From contig OY762933.1 in the NCBI GenBank assembly GCA_963666765.1, positions 62,001-126,000 of the forward strand: a DNA stretch of 64,000 bases, written 5' to 3'. The DNA is from Foliamicus sp963666765. Lineage in GTDB: Bacteria; Pseudomonadota; Gammaproteobacteria; Steroidobacterales; Foliamicaceae. The notes below the pieces were generated by a model. It had not been told where the DNA came from, did no database searches, and was given only the letters and a program-made list of their open reading frames with translations. Numbering within the stretch: the first letter of the stretch is position 1; every line of letters starts with the position of its first letter. This document shows positions 1 to 9,288 of the stretch, piece after piece. Both the position numbers and the translations under genes were made by a program.

Positions 1-1
1 G

Positions 2-895
2 ACAGGCATATCGACCGAAAGCGGGGAGCGGATAATCGCCCGGAGCACTTTTCTGACGACCGGCGGCTATTCGGGAAACAGGGAGTTCTACGAGCGGATG
101 CATCCGGGCGTCAAGCTTTATCCGGGCACCTGGGAGCACTCGAAAGGAGACGGCATCAGGGCAGCCATGGCCATCGGCGCGGCAACCTGGAACGAGGAGA
201 ATTTTTCGCTGGGAATGGGCGGGATTTACGACAGCACGACGCAATACCCCCGCTATTGCGGGATCGGCGGCCTGACTCCGCAGGTGCGGCTGCCCTGGGA
301 GGTCCTGGTCAACCAGGAAGGGCTTAGGTTCATGGCCGAAGACCACGAGAGCTACGAATACCGGGCGACCCATCTGCGCAAGCAGACGGACAACCGCGCC
401 TGGCTGGTCTTCGACGAGGCGATCCGGCAGAACGCGCCCAGGGTTTTTCTGCGCTGGTCCGGCGAAACGCTGAAGAAGCTCTACAACAACGGGCGCACGG
501 TGAGAAAGGGTTCAAGCCTGGATGAGCTTGCCGATCGCTGCGGAATAACGGACAAGGCCGCCCTGGCGAACACCGTCAGGGAATACAACGAGTCCTGCGA
601 AAGCGGCCGGGACGACTTCGGCCGCAAGTATTTTCCGCAAAGGATCGGCGCCGGGCCTTTCTACGCGGTCGAGATTGCCAGCTACGCGGTGCGCGGCAGT
701 ATCGGCATCAAGGTGGATACCGGGTTTCGGGTGCTCGACACGGAGGACAGGCTGATCGGCAACCTGTACGCGGCGGGCGAAATCCTCGGAGGCGGACTGT
801 TCGGCGCCGCGGCGGTCGCCGGCATGGGGATAACGCCGGCGCTGGCGTTCGGCCAGTACGTTGGCGAGAAGCTGATTCCGCTTGGAGAAAACTAG
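2..895 (+). CDS. FAD-dependent fumarate reductase/ketosteroid dehydrogenase-type flavoprotein, C-terminal part
   Basis: The frame is open from the first bases of the window, so the start lies outside; 297 residues are visible. The first residues read TGGYSGNREFYERM, and the C-terminus has GNLYAAGEILGGGLFGAA, the flavin-contacting end typical of the fumarate reductase/succinate dehydrogenase flavoprotein family. Members remove or add hydrogen across a C-C bond using FAD. The substrate cannot be told from this part. The TAG stop lies in the CTAG that borders a 158-bp MITE-like element, so insertion happened exactly at the end of this gene. The next gene is convergent. Confidence 0.85.
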   Translation, partial: TGISTESGERIIARSTFLTTGGYSGNREFYERMHPGVKLYPGTWEHSKGDGIRAAMAIGAATWNEENFSLGMGGIYDSTTQYPRYCGIGGLTPQVRLPWEVLVNQEGLRFMAEDHESYEYRATHLRKQTDNRAWLVFDEAIRQNAPRVFLRWSGETLKKLYNNGRTVRKGSSLDELADRCGITDKAALANTVREYNESCESGRDDFGRKYFPQRIGAGPFYAVEIASYAVRGSIGIKVDTGFRVLDTEDRLIGNLYAAGEILGGGLFGAAAVAGMGITPALAFGQYVGEKLIPLGEN

Positions 896-1053
896 CAGCC
901 CGTGGCAGAACCCCGCGTCGCACCGAGACGGGCGAGACGCCCGCCTGGCAAGGCGCGAGGAGCGCGCATATCGGGCATATGCAAGCGACGAGCAACGCAG
1001 TCCAGGCGGGATGGATCGCCGGTCGAATGCAGCGGGGCTTTTGCCACGGGCTG
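896..1053 (+). mobile_element. 158-bp MITE-like element, copy 1
   Basis: A 158-bp element with terminal inverted repeats CAGCCCGTGGCA / TGCCACGGGCTG lies between CTAG at 892-895 and CTAG at 1054-1057. It has no gene of its own. Near-identical copies are at 2008-2165 (inverted) and 13997-14154. The left CTAG contains the TAG stop of the flavoprotein and the right CTAG contains, on the other strand, the TAG stop of the next gene. If CTAG is the duplicated target, the two genes originally met tail to tail over a single CTAG. Confidence 0.85.
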
Positions 1054-1983
1054 CTAGGCGGCCTGGTACTCGGTCAGGCTGAGCATCGAGCATTTCAGCC
1101 CGGTGTTCAGCTCGTTCACCACCTCGCCCGTTTCGATGTTTCTGCGTTGCAGCAGCCCCTGCGTGAAGTTGCTCAGGTAGAAATGCTCGCCGTCCAGGGC
1201 CAGTTTCGCGCGGGTCCAGCCCTTGTTGAACGGAACGTCGTAGTTCCTGAGGATTTCCCCCTGCGGGCTGAACAGGACGGCGCCCGAGCTGCAGGCCATC
1301 AGCACTTCGCCGCCGGGAAGAACGCCCATGCCATAGGTCCTGAGGGCGTCGTCTTCGCCAAAGGTCAGGAAATCGTCCAGTTGCCGCCGTGACTCCGTGT
1401 CGTAGCGGCAAAGGCGCCGGCCCGACTCGGAGACGTAATAGATGGTCCTGTCATCGGGTGCGATCGCCAGGTTGCTGATGCAGTGCCGGCCGCGGCGCCC
1501 GCCGTCGATCTCCACCTCGAAGAAGCTGACGGCCTCGGTGTGGGGATTGAACCGGATCAACTTGCCGTCGCCGAATTCATCCTCGATGGGCGCGCCGTAG
1601 AGCGAATGGACGCCGATCACGATGTCGCCGTTTTGCGCCAGCGCCATGTTCCCGTAACGCCGCACCGGCAGGTAACTCGTCAGGCGGTGTTTTTCGCCTG
1701 AGTAGTCGTAGAACAGCAGGCTGTTCTCCTGCGGGTTGGTGGCGTAGAGCCGCCGGTCGTTGGGGTTGTACATCAGCCCGACCAGCAACCCCGACTCGCC
1801 GGTCCAGAGCTCGCCCTTGGCGTTGAAGTCCCGGTCGTAGTGGACGATCCGGCACAGTCCCGATATTCCCTTGCGGAAATCGATATTGCCCTGGTCGATT
1901 TCGTTCAGCGCCAGGAAGAAGTCGCCCTCCCTGACGTTGCCGAGATCGACGGTATCGCGGCGCTCGCCGGAGTCACTTCCCAT
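1054..1983 (-). CDS. Beta-propeller-like protein of unknown function
   Basis: 309 residues with no signal peptide. I do not recognise a named family. Regularly spaced blade-like strings such as GLMYNPNDRRLYATNP, NLAIAPDDRTIYYVSES and GMGVLPGGEVLMACSS resemble SMP-30/gluconolactonase-like or YVTN beta-propellers, which often act as lactonases or binding scaffolds. The ATG at 1983 is chosen because GGAGA precedes it by about 7 bases. A longer frame would begin inside MITE copy 2 and is rejected. The TAG stop is supplied by the CTAG at the border of MITE copy 1. Confidence 0.7.
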   Translation of the reverse strand: MGSDSGERRDTVDLGNVREGDFFLALNEIDQGNIDFRKGISGLCRIVHYDRDFNAKGELWTGESGLLVGLMYNPNDRRLYATNPQENSLLFYDYSGEKHRLTSYLPVRRYGNMALAQNGDIVIGVHSLYGAPIEDEFGDGKLIRFNPHTEAVSFFEVEIDGGRRGRHCISNLAIAPDDRTIYYVSESGRRLCRYDTESRRQLDDFLTFGEDDALRTYGMGVLPGGEVLMACSSGAVLFSPQGEILRNYDVPFNKGWTRAKLALDGEHFYLSNFTQGLLQRRNIETGEVVNELNTGLKCSMLSLTEYQAA

Positions 1984-2007
1984 TTTGCATCTCCTTCCCC
2001 TGCCTAG

Positions 2008-2165
2008 CAGCCCGTGGCAAAAGTCCCGCTGCGTTCGACCGGCGATCCATCCCGCCTGGACTGCGTTGCTCGTCGCTTGCATATTCCCGATATGCGCGCT
2101 CCTCGCGCCTTGCCAGGCGGGCGTCTCGCCGTTCTCGGCGCGCCGCGGGATTCTGCCACGGACTG
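2008..2165 (-). mobile_element. 158-bp MITE-like element, copy 2 (inverted)
   Basis: Same length and same CAGCCCGTGGCA ends as copy 1 but in reverse orientation, between CTAG at 2004-2007 and CTAG at 2166-2169. It lies between two genes on the minus strand. Its right-hand CTAG gives the TAG stop of the solute-binding protein gene, and its left end is about 20 bp upstream of the next start codon. It may therefore change transcription between the two genes. Confidence 0.85.
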
Positions 2166-3755
2166 CTAGGGGGCCTCACGGATGCTCAGGTCCCTGGCCA
2201 TCTTGGGCGTATAGGTGTTCCTCCAGCCCTGCACGCGTTTGTTCACGAGGAAGGCCCTGGATTGGAAATACGTGGGTATGACCGGGAAGTCGGCCATGAC
2301 CTGCCGTTCGATTTCCCTCAGGTACGCCGTGCGCTCTTCCGGCGTCCGTATGGTGTCGGCGATCACCAGCCGCTCATTGATGTCGGCGTTGGAATAGCCC
2401 GAATAGTTGCGGAAACTGTCTCCCCTGACCAGCGCAAAGAACGAAACCGGGTCGGGGAATATGGAGTAGTACGTGAGACGCATCACCTCGTAGTCCCTGG
2501 ACGCGGCCCGGTTCATGAGGTCGCGCGCGCCGGCGGTCTCCAGTTCGGCGTCCACGCCGGCGCGCTGCCACATCGAACGGTAGGCCACGGCCAGGCGCCG
2601 GTCCTTCTCGACGGGCGCGAAATTGAAGGTGAATCGAAGCGGGTTGCTGCGGTCAAAACCCGCCTCCGCGAGCAGCCTTCGGGCTTCCGCCCAGCGCTCT
2701 TCCTGCTTCATCCCGCTGAACCTGGGGGGTTCGCCGGGGCTCCCCCAGATTGCGTTCGGGACGACGGAATAGGCGGGCTCGTCACCGGTCCTGAGCAGCT
2801 TTTCGACGATGACGTCGCGGTCGATGGACAGCGACAGCGCCTTGCGCACCCGCAGGTCATCGAAGGGCGGCCGGTTGTTGTTGATGACCAGGTAGCAGAG
2901 GCCGATACCGCGCGCCAGGCGGAATTCGTCGGGCCGGGTCTTGCGCAGGCTCTCGTACTGGTTGGACGGGATATTGAGTATCACGTCCAGCTCGCCGGCC
3001 AGGTAACGCTTCAGCGAGGTGGTGGGCGAGGGGACGGGGTAATAGAAGACCTCTTCGATGCTGACCTTGTCCGCGCCGTGGTAATAAGGGTTCTTCACCA
3101 GTTGGTAGTAGGTGTTGGTGACCACCTTGTTGAGCACGTAGGCGCCGTTGGTGACCATGTTGCCGGGCTGCGTCCATTTCCTGTCGTGTTTCTCGATGGC
3201 GTGCCGCGGCACGGGCGCATTGCTGTACGAGGCCAGCAGATGGATGAAGTAGGGCGCCGGACCATCGAGCGTGATTTCCAGCGTCGATGGCGAAACCGCC
3301 TTGACGCCCAGCGAATCGACCGGCTTCTCGCCCAGCGAAATGTCCCAGGCGTTCAGGACCGGGAACAGCGCGCTGGCCCCGCGGGTGCCCGACAGCGGAT
3401 CGAGAATGCGCTGGTACGACCAGACGAAATCCTCGGCGGTAATCCGCCTGCCGTCGGACCATTTCGCGTTCTCGTTCAATTGAAAGGTATAGACCCTTCC
3501 ATCCTCGGAGATGGTCCAGCTCGCGGCGATCGCCGGCACGATGCTGCCGTCCGGCGCCCGCGTTACCAGGCCCTCGAAAAGGTCGTACATGATGGCCCCG
3601 GCGGAGTTGCCGATCACGTACTGCGGATCGAAGGACGGGAGTTCGACATTGGTCCCGCGCCGCAGCACGCCTGCCTCCAGCTCCGGCGCATGGAGCGGGA
3701 CAAGCAGCAGCACGGCCAAAAGCAGTCGCAGGGTCGTACGTCTCATGCCTGACAC
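2166..3755 (-). CDS. Family 5 peptide/oligopeptide ABC transporter solute-binding protein
   Basis: 529 residues with an N-terminal signal peptide (MRRTTLRLLLAVLLLVPL). The mature part has OppA/MppA-type features: SFDPQYVIGNSAGAIMYDLF near the start, the DGRVYTFQLNENAKWSDGRR motif, and VRKALSLSIDRDVIVEKLL in the second lobe. Such proteins bind peptides or similar cations in the periplasm and deliver them to an ABC permease. No permease or ATPase gene is nearby, so it is an orphan here. GTG at 3755 has GGAAGG four bases upstream; ATG at 3746 is the alternative. Confidence 0.88.
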   Translation of the reverse strand: MSGMRRTTLRLLLAVLLLVPLHAPELEAGVLRRGTNVELPSFDPQYVIGNSAGAIMYDLFEGLVTRAPDGSIVPAIAASWTISEDGRVYTFQLNENAKWSDGRRITAEDFVWSYQRILDPLSGTRGASALFPVLNAWDISLGEKPVDSLGVKAVSPSTLEITLDGPAPYFIHLLASYSNAPVPRHAIEKHDRKWTQPGNMVTNGAYVLNKVVTNTYYQLVKNPYYHGADKVSIEEVFYYPVPSPTTSLKRYLAGELDVILNIPSNQYESLRKTRPDEFRLARGIGLCYLVINNNRPPFDDLRVRKALSLSIDRDVIVEKLLRTGDEPAYSVVPNAIWGSPGEPPRFSGMKQEERWAEARRLLAEAGFDRSNPLRFTFNFAPVEKDRRLAVAYRSMWQRAGVDAELETAGARDLMNRAASRDYEVMRLTYYSIFPDPVSFFALVRGDSFRNYSGYSNADINERLVIADTIRTPEERTAYLREIERQVMADFPVIPTYFQSRAFLVNKRVQGWRNTYTPKMARDLSIREAP

Positions 3756-3805
3756 TTTACCTTCCGTGGCCCCGCGTGTCTCGCGGGCGGCGCTCGCCGT
3801 TGTGC

Positions 3806-5395
3806 TCAGCGCGCCATCAGCACGACAATCCGGCCCGGCCCGTCGTCGGACGGGTGCTGGATATAGACATCGTCCTTGCCGTTGTTGTCGAGGTCGGCAA
3901 TCCTTGCGTTGCGTTCGTCGCCCGGCATGGGCGCGGCGACGGTGATTGCCCGCGGGGCCACCGGCTCGCGTCCGGCCACGCCCGGAAACACGCTCAGTTC
4001 GTCCCAGCGTTCCCCGATCAACAGGTCCGATCGGCCGTCGCCGTCCACATCGCCCGTGAGAATCGTCGGGAACAGGGGGCCCCGCTTGTCCAGCGGTTTG
4101 AACGGGCTGCGAACGGTTCGCGACCAGTCCGGTTTCGTCGAGTGTTCCCCGTCCCGGATCCGGTAAAACGCGAGATCGATGGATATCGAGTTGCCGATCA
4201 TGGCGCCGGCCATGTTCCCGAGGCCGATGTCGACGGCGGCGATGGCCGCATCAGTCACGCCGTCGCCATCGAAATCGAGAAAATCCTGTGCCGCATAACC
4301 CCAGGGCTGCAAGCCGCCGGCCTTTCCCGGCGAGTCGAAGGAAGCGTCGGCATCGGCCGGGAAGCTCGTGCCGCTGGACCCGGGGCGGCCGAAATGCACG
4401 TTGTAGCGGCCGCGCAGCCGGAATGGGGTGCGGCCGGCCAGCGACAGGGTGACGAGATCGGCCACGTTGTCGCCGTTCAGATCATGAAACCCCTGCAGGA
4501 CCGTGTGTTCCGTTCGGGGGCCGAACCCGAGCAGCATCGAAGGCACGCTGGCGTCGCCGAACTGGAAGGCGAGTCCGTAGGAGCCGTCGAAGTCGAATTC
4601 CACTTCGGTCGCGAAGGTTTCCGGCGAGTGCCTGAATCCTCCCCGTTCATCCTGACGGTGGACCAGGAAATGGTCCCCGTTCCAGAAAACGATGTCCTGG
4701 CGGCCGTCGAGGTCGTAATCGAAGCGATGGACGCGGCTTAAGTACCAGGGCAGGTTCTCGGCCGTGATCCCGACCTGCGCGTAAGTGCGCTTGTCCCCAT
4801 AGGCCTTCGCGTTCGCGAAGGGATCGCCGGGACCCAGCTTCAGCGCCTGGCCGAAGGAACCGTCCTCGGACTGCAGGGACAGCCAGAAGCCGTCGGTGTC
4901 CGGCGCCAGCAGGTCGTCGCGGCCATCGCCGTTCAGGTCGCGTGCGATGTTGAGATGCGGTATGCCATCCTCGCCGGACGCGCGGTAGGGGATCCTCACG
5001 CCAACGAGCGGCCGCTGCCCGCCCGACTGCGGATCGAGCCACTTCACGCTTTCGCGCCGATAGGTGATGATGCGATCACGCCCCGCAATCCTTGCGACGT
5101 CCACGAACAGCACAGGCGGGTCGAGCGCGCCGTCAAGCGTCGTAACCCAGTTCCCCCCGTCGAACGCGACCAGCCGTATGCGGCCGGACCGGGCCGGGTC
5201 CACGCTGACCACGGCAAGCTGGGCGCGTCCGGAGCCGTCGAAGTCTCCTGCGAGGACGGTCTGGTGCAGCGCTGCCGGCGTGGCGATCTCGTGCGTTTCG
5301 AACATGGCGTTGCCCTCTTGCGCCGGCTGAGCCGAAAGGTATCCGGCCAGTGCCGGCAAAAGAGCAGGAGCGACGGCAAACCATCGCCGTTTCAT
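3806..5395 (-). CDS. Secreted FG-GAP/VCBS repeat protein
   Basis: 529 residues with a signal peptide (MKRRWFAVAPALLPALAGYL). At least seven calcium-loop-like repeats can be read, including DFDGSGRAQLAVV, DLNGDGRDDLLAPD, DYDLDGRQDIVFW, DFDGDGVTDAAIA, DVDGDGRSDLLIG and DLDNNGKDDVYI. These are typical of integrin-like FG-GAP/VCBS beta-propellers that act outside the cytoplasm in binding or adhesion. AGGAAGG precedes the ATG at 5395 by 6 bases. An upstream extension of the frame is not supported. Confidence 0.82.
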   Translation of the reverse strand: MKRRWFAVAPALLPALAGYLSAQPAQEGNAMFETHEIATPAALHQTVLAGDFDGSGRAQLAVVSVDPARSGRIRLVAFDGGNWVTTLDGALDPPVLFVDVARIAGRDRIITYRRESVKWLDPQSGGQRPLVGVRIPYRASGEDGIPHLNIARDLNGDGRDDLLAPDTDGFWLSLQSEDGSFGQALKLGPGDPFANAKAYGDKRTYAQVGITAENLPWYLSRVHRFDYDLDGRQDIVFWNGDHFLVHRQDERGGFRHSPETFATEVEFDFDGSYGLAFQFGDASVPSMLLGFGPRTEHTVLQGFHDLNGDNVADLVTLSLAGRTPFRLRGRYNVHFGRPGSSGTSFPADADASFDSPGKAGGLQPWGYAAQDFLDFDGDGVTDAAIAAVDIGLGNMAGAMIGNSISIDLAFYRIRDGEHSTKPDWSRTVRSPFKPLDKRGPLFPTILTGDVDGDGRSDLLIGERWDELSVFPGVAGREPVAPRAITVAAPMPGDERNARIADLDNNGKDDVYIQHPSDDGPGRIVVLMAR

Positions 5396-5524
5396 TCGGA
5401 ACCTTCCTGTAAGCACCATGTATCGCAAGCCGGGATTGAAGCGCACATCCTGCCAACCATAAACGCAAACGAAATGCGGATGACTGATAATCCGCCCTGA
5501 AATATCTCGTGGGAGAATGCCGCT

Positions 5525-7117
5525 TTGAAGATCATGCTGAATCGCTTTGCCATTGTCGTGCTTGTGTGCGGCGCATTTGTTGTCGGCTGCGGGCCGCAGC
5601 AGGAATCCGGTGGTTCCCCGCGACAGTCTCAATCGTTCGTGCGGGTTGCGACCGCCGAGGGCGAGGTCCAGGGGACCGCGGCCGAGGGATTGATCGAATA
5701 CAAGGGCATTCCCTATGCCGCCCCGCCCACCGGCGACCTGCGCTGGCGCGCGCCGCAGCCTGCGGTCCGGCGGGACGCAGTCCTTGTCGCCGACCAGTAC
5801 GGCAATCGGTGCATACAGCGGCCGGCCACCGAAGGCTTTGCCATGGAGGATGCCTTTACTCAGCCCGGGAGCGAGGACTGCCTCAATCTGAACATCTATC
5901 GCCCGGACAATGCGGATGCGCAGTTGCCGGTGATGGTCTGGATCCCCGGCGGCGGGCTCACGGCGGGTTCGGGCTCCCGGCCGGTCAACCACGGCGGCAA
6001 CCTGGCCCGCCTCGGGGTGCTCGTCGTTGCGATCAACTATCGTCTCGGCAGTTTCGGCTTTTTTGCGCACCCGGAGCTGTCGGCGCAGGACCCCGACGGG
6101 GGGCGCCTGTTCAACTACGGACTGATGGACCAGATCGCCGCGCTCGAATGGGTGCGGGACAACATCGAGGCGTTCGGCGGCGATCCCGGGAACGTGACGA
6201 TTTTCGGAGAATCCGCCGGCGGCTATTCGGTTTTTGCCCTGGTCGCATCGCCGGCGGCCCGGGGGTTGTTTGCGAAAGGCATTTCACAGTCCGGATACGG
6301 CCGCAGGGGGCAACCGCGGGTCGCTTCCCTGGCGGGCGAGGGAGAAGCGCCCATTGAAGAGATGGGCGTAAAGCTGGCGGAACGGCTCGGAATACCCCAG
6401 GCCAGCCTCGACGAACTCAGGGCCCAGCCCGCGGAGAAGATCGTCGAGGCGACCGACTTCAGCAACTTCATCTCCCTGGCCACCGACGGCGCAGTCCTTG
6501 TGGATGACCTTTGGCCCGTCTACGACCGGGGCGACGCCGCGGGCGTTCCCCTGATGATCGGCGCCACCGACTCCGAGTTTTCGATGGGCCCCTCGGAGGG
6601 GCGCAGGGAGATACTGGCCCGCTTCATGACCGATGAAATGTTCGACGCGATGACGCCTTTCTACGGCAATGAAGAGCAGCGCGACATCTACATGTACAGC
6701 GATTTCGTGTTTCACGGGCAAAACCGCGGCATTGCCGTGGCGCACGAGAAGGCGGGCCATGCGGTGTACGCGTATCGCTTCGCCATGCCGGGCGTAGGCG
6801 TGGAACGACGCGAACTGAACGGCGAAACCATCTACGGCGCTTACCACGCGGGCGACCTGCCGTACATGTTCGGCAATTTCACCGGCGATCACTTCGATCC
6901 GACCGATCCGGACGAAACGCAACGTGCCGTCTCGCAACAGATGATGCGCTACTGGACGAATTTCGCCCGCACGGGCAATCCCAACGGTGAAGGCCTGCCG
7001 GAATGGCCGCTGGCGGAATACGAAAACACCATGTACTTCACGCCCGACGGCGTCATTCCGCGGACCGATTCCTGGATTGAGCGTCTCGACAAACTGAACG
7101 AGTTCGTCGGAATGTGA
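5525..7117 (+). CDS. Type B carboxylesterase, predicted lipoprotein
   Basis: 530 residues of the carboxylesterase/cholinesterase family, hydrolysing carboxylic esters. The N-terminus is a lipoprotein signal ending VVGC. The oxyanion region is WIPGGGLTAGSG, the nucleophile lies in FGESAGGYS (about residue 236), an acidic residue in GATDSEFSMG, and the histidine in GAYHAGDLPYMFG. TTG at 5525 has GGGAG about 9 bases upstream; ATG at 5534 is the alternative start. It is convergent with the MFS gene downstream and is likely anchored on the periplasmic side of a membrane. Confidence 0.9.
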   Translation: MKIMLNRFAIVVLVCGAFVVGCGPQQESGGSPRQSQSFVRVATAEGEVQGTAAEGLIEYKGIPYAAPPTGDLRWRAPQPAVRRDAVLVADQYGNRCIQRPATEGFAMEDAFTQPGSEDCLNLNIYRPDNADAQLPVMVWIPGGGLTAGSGSRPVNHGGNLARLGVLVVAINYRLGSFGFFAHPELSAQDPDGGRLFNYGLMDQIAALEWVRDNIEAFGGDPGNVTIFGESAGGYSVFALVASPAARGLFAKGISQSGYGRRGQPRVASLAGEGEAPIEEMGVKLAERLGIPQASLDELRAQPAEKIVEATDFSNFISLATDGAVLVDDLWPVYDRGDAAGVPLMIGATDSEFSMGPSEGRREILARFMTDEMFDAMTPFYGNEEQRDIYMYSDFVFHGQNRGIAVAHEKAGHAVYAYRFAMPGVGVERRELNGETIYGAYHAGDLPYMFGNFTGDHFDPTDPDETQRAVSQQMMRYWTNFARTGNPNGEGLPEWPLAEYENTMYFTPDGVIPRTDSWIERLDKLNEFVGM

Positions 7118-7166
7118 CCGGGCGCGGTACTGGCAGTCATCCCCCGGAAGCTGCTTGCTGTTTTCG

Positions 7167-8417
7167 CTATAGGTCGACGCTCGCCATGCCGGGTGTCCGG
7201 CGCCGCTTCGGCCTCCATCCTCCGTCGGCCCATTTCATGGCGGCCAGCGCGCCTGCTCCGAACAGCGCGTAAGAAGCGATCAGCGCGTATAGCGTTCCGT
7301 CGAAGGTGTAGCCCACCAGAGCTCCCAGCGGCACCGAAACCAGCGTGGACAGCGAGGCCACCACAGCCGCGCCCACGCCGGCGATATGGCCCAGGGGCTG
7401 CATGGCCAGCGCGCCAAGGTTGCCGAACAGCAGCCCGATGCATACGAATACGAAAAAGAGGAAGGCCATGAACAGCCAGAATGGAAGCACGCCCTCGAAG
7501 GCGAACGCCAGCCCCAGGCACACAACCGACGCGATGGTGGCCAGCAGCATGGAACCCCGCGACAGCTTGCGCATGCCGAACTGCATCACCAGGCGGCCGT
7601 TCACGAACGCCGCGGCGCCCACGGCCAGCGCCAGCACCCCGAAATACAGGGGGAACAGCGCGCCCGTGTCGTAAACGTCCTGGAAGATCTGCTGGGCCGT
7701 GCTCAGGTAGGCGAGAAACGGCGCAAACACGCAACCGCTGGCCAGTGTGTATCCCAGCGCGACCCGGATCTTGACGACTTCCACCACCGCCCTGCCGATC
7801 GCGCGTGGGGAGAGCGGCCGGCGGCGTTCCGAAGGAAGGGTTTCGGGCTGGCGAATCGCAAACCATAGAAACACGATCGCGGCCACGGCAAAGAAGACCG
7901 CGAATATGGCCCTCCAGCCCCCGAGCATTTGAATCCACTGCCCCAGCGCCGGGGCGATTGTCGGAACAATGATGAATACCCCCATCGTGAACGACATCAA
8001 TCGCGCCATCTGACGACCCGCGTACTGGTCGCGCATCAGCGCCATGGTCACCACCCGCGGCGCCGAAACCCCGATGCCCTGCAGCACGCGCCCGGCGATC
8101 ATCATCTCGAAGCTGCGCGCGAAAATGCTCATCAGACACCCGGCCATGAACAGCGCGAGGCCGGCATGGATGGCGGGCTTGCGTCCGATTCGATCGGACA
8201 GGGGGCCGAACACGATCTGGCCCATGCTCATGCCCAGGAACACCGCCGTGATGACGAACTGCACGTCATTGCGATGCACTACACCAAGGTCTTCGCCGAT
8301 CGCCGGGAGCGCCGGCAGCATCGCGTCGATCGCCAGCGCAACCAGGGAAATCAGCAGCGCGATCAGCGGTACGAACTCACCCGTACGCAGGGCAGGTTTA
8401 GCGGCAGGCTGGCTCAT
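7167..8417 (-). CDS. Bcr/CflA-type MFS drug-resistance transporter (paralogue 1)
   Basis: 416 residues and about 12 membrane segments. The loop GPLSDRIGRKPAIHAG is MFS motif A, and GRVLQGIGVSAPRVVTMAL matches the motif C region of Bcr/CflA drug-proton antiporters. AGGA lies just upstream of ATG 8417. A close paralogue lies at 28867-30111 (both start RTGEFVPLIALLIS), so the exporter was duplicated with the catabolic genes. The substrate is unknown; it may export an intermediate or product of the pathway. Confidence 0.88.
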   Translation of the reverse strand: MSQPAAKPALRTGEFVPLIALLISLVALAIDAMLPALPAIGEDLGVVHRNDVQFVITAVFLGMSMGQIVFGPLSDRIGRKPAIHAGLALFMAGCLMSIFARSFEMMIAGRVLQGIGVSAPRVVTMALMRDQYAGRQMARLMSFTMGVFIIVPTIAPALGQWIQMLGGWRAIFAVFFAVAAIVFLWFAIRQPETLPSERRRPLSPRAIGRAVVEVVKIRVALGYTLASGCVFAPFLAYLSTAQQIFQDVYDTGALFPLYFGVLALAVGAAAFVNGRLVMQFGMRKLSRGSMLLATIASVVCLGLAFAFEGVLPFWLFMAFLFFVFVCIGLLFGNLGALAMQPLGHIAGVGAAVVASLSTLVSVPLGALVGYTFDGTLYALIASYALFGAGALAAMKWADGGWRPKRRRTPGMASVDL

Positions 8418-8576
8418 TCTTCCTCGTGGGGTATGGGCGCCGTGCGCGTCAGGAGGGCGCCGGCGCCGATCAGACAGTGGGACCTTGCGAATTGTACGGC
8501 CTCCCCCGGGCGGGAGCGCGTCCCGTCCAGGCAAAGAGCGCGTGCCGCCAACAATAAAGGGCAGAATGCGTGCCTG

Positions 8577-9218
8577 ATGAACGCACCAGGTCAGCATACC
8601 GCCCCTTACTGGAACTGGAACGAGGCGCGCCGGGCATTGCTGGGCGCCGACCCGGTGCTGGCCGGGCTCATCCGGGCCGCCGGCGCGTCCGTGCTCAAGC
8701 CCCGAAACGACGCCTTCTATTCGCTGTCACGCTCCATCGTCGCGCAGCAGATCTCCGTTCATGCCGCGGAGGCCGTGTGGGGGCGGCTCGTCGCGGCCGT
8801 GGGCGAAATCACACCGAAAGCCGTGTGCAATCGAACCGAGAAAGAACTGCACGAATGCGGCCTGTCGCGGCGCAAGGCCTTCTATATGCGTAACCTGGCG
8901 GAGCATTTCAGGAACGGCGCCCTGGGCGGCAATTCATGGCATCGAATGGACGACGAGGAGGTCATCGATACCCTGGTCCTGATCAAGGGGATCGGCCGCT
9001 GGACGGCGGAAATGTTCCTGATCTTCCATCTGCTCAGGCCGGACGTTCTTCCCGTTACCGACGTCGGCATCCAGAAGGCGATTGCACGCCACTACAACGC
9101 CGGAGAGCGCCTCGCACCCGACGAACTGATCGCCCTTGCGGAGCCCTGGCGCCCCTGGCGGTCCGTCGCCTCCTGGTACCTGTGGCGCAGCCTCGACGAG
9201 ATCCCGGTCGAATACTGA
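8577..9218 (+). CDS. DNA-3-methyladenine glycosylase II-like, HhH-GPD family
   Basis: 213 residues, cytoplasmic. The helix-hairpin-helix and Gly/Pro-rich stretch LIKGIGRWTAEMFLIF is followed by the catalytic Asp in LPVTDVGIQKAI, as in AlkA-type glycosylases that remove alkylated purines. There is no FeS cluster loop and no separate N-terminal AlkA domain, so it is the short form. It is divergent from the exporter at 7167-8417. Confidence 0.88.
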   Translation: MNAPGQHTAPYWNWNEARRALLGADPVLAGLIRAAGASVLKPRNDAFYSLSRSIVAQQISVHAAEAVWGRLVAAVGEITPKAVCNRTEKELHECGLSRRKAFYMRNLAEHFRNGALGGNSWHRMDDEEVIDTLVLIKGIGRWTAEMFLIFHLLRPDVLPVTDVGIQKAIARHYNAGERLAPDELIALAEPWRPWRSVASWYLWRSLDEIPVEY

Positions 9219-9288
9219 GTCAGTGCCGGGGATTGTCGACTGGGACAGGGCGTATCATCGGGGCAGGGCAGGCACCGGGAGAGGGAAC

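Noticed and set aside
5396..6070. Long N-terminal extension of the FG-GAP protein on the minus strand
   Set aside because: The stretch is antisense to the esterase gene; the good ribosome-binding site and signal peptide begin at 5395.
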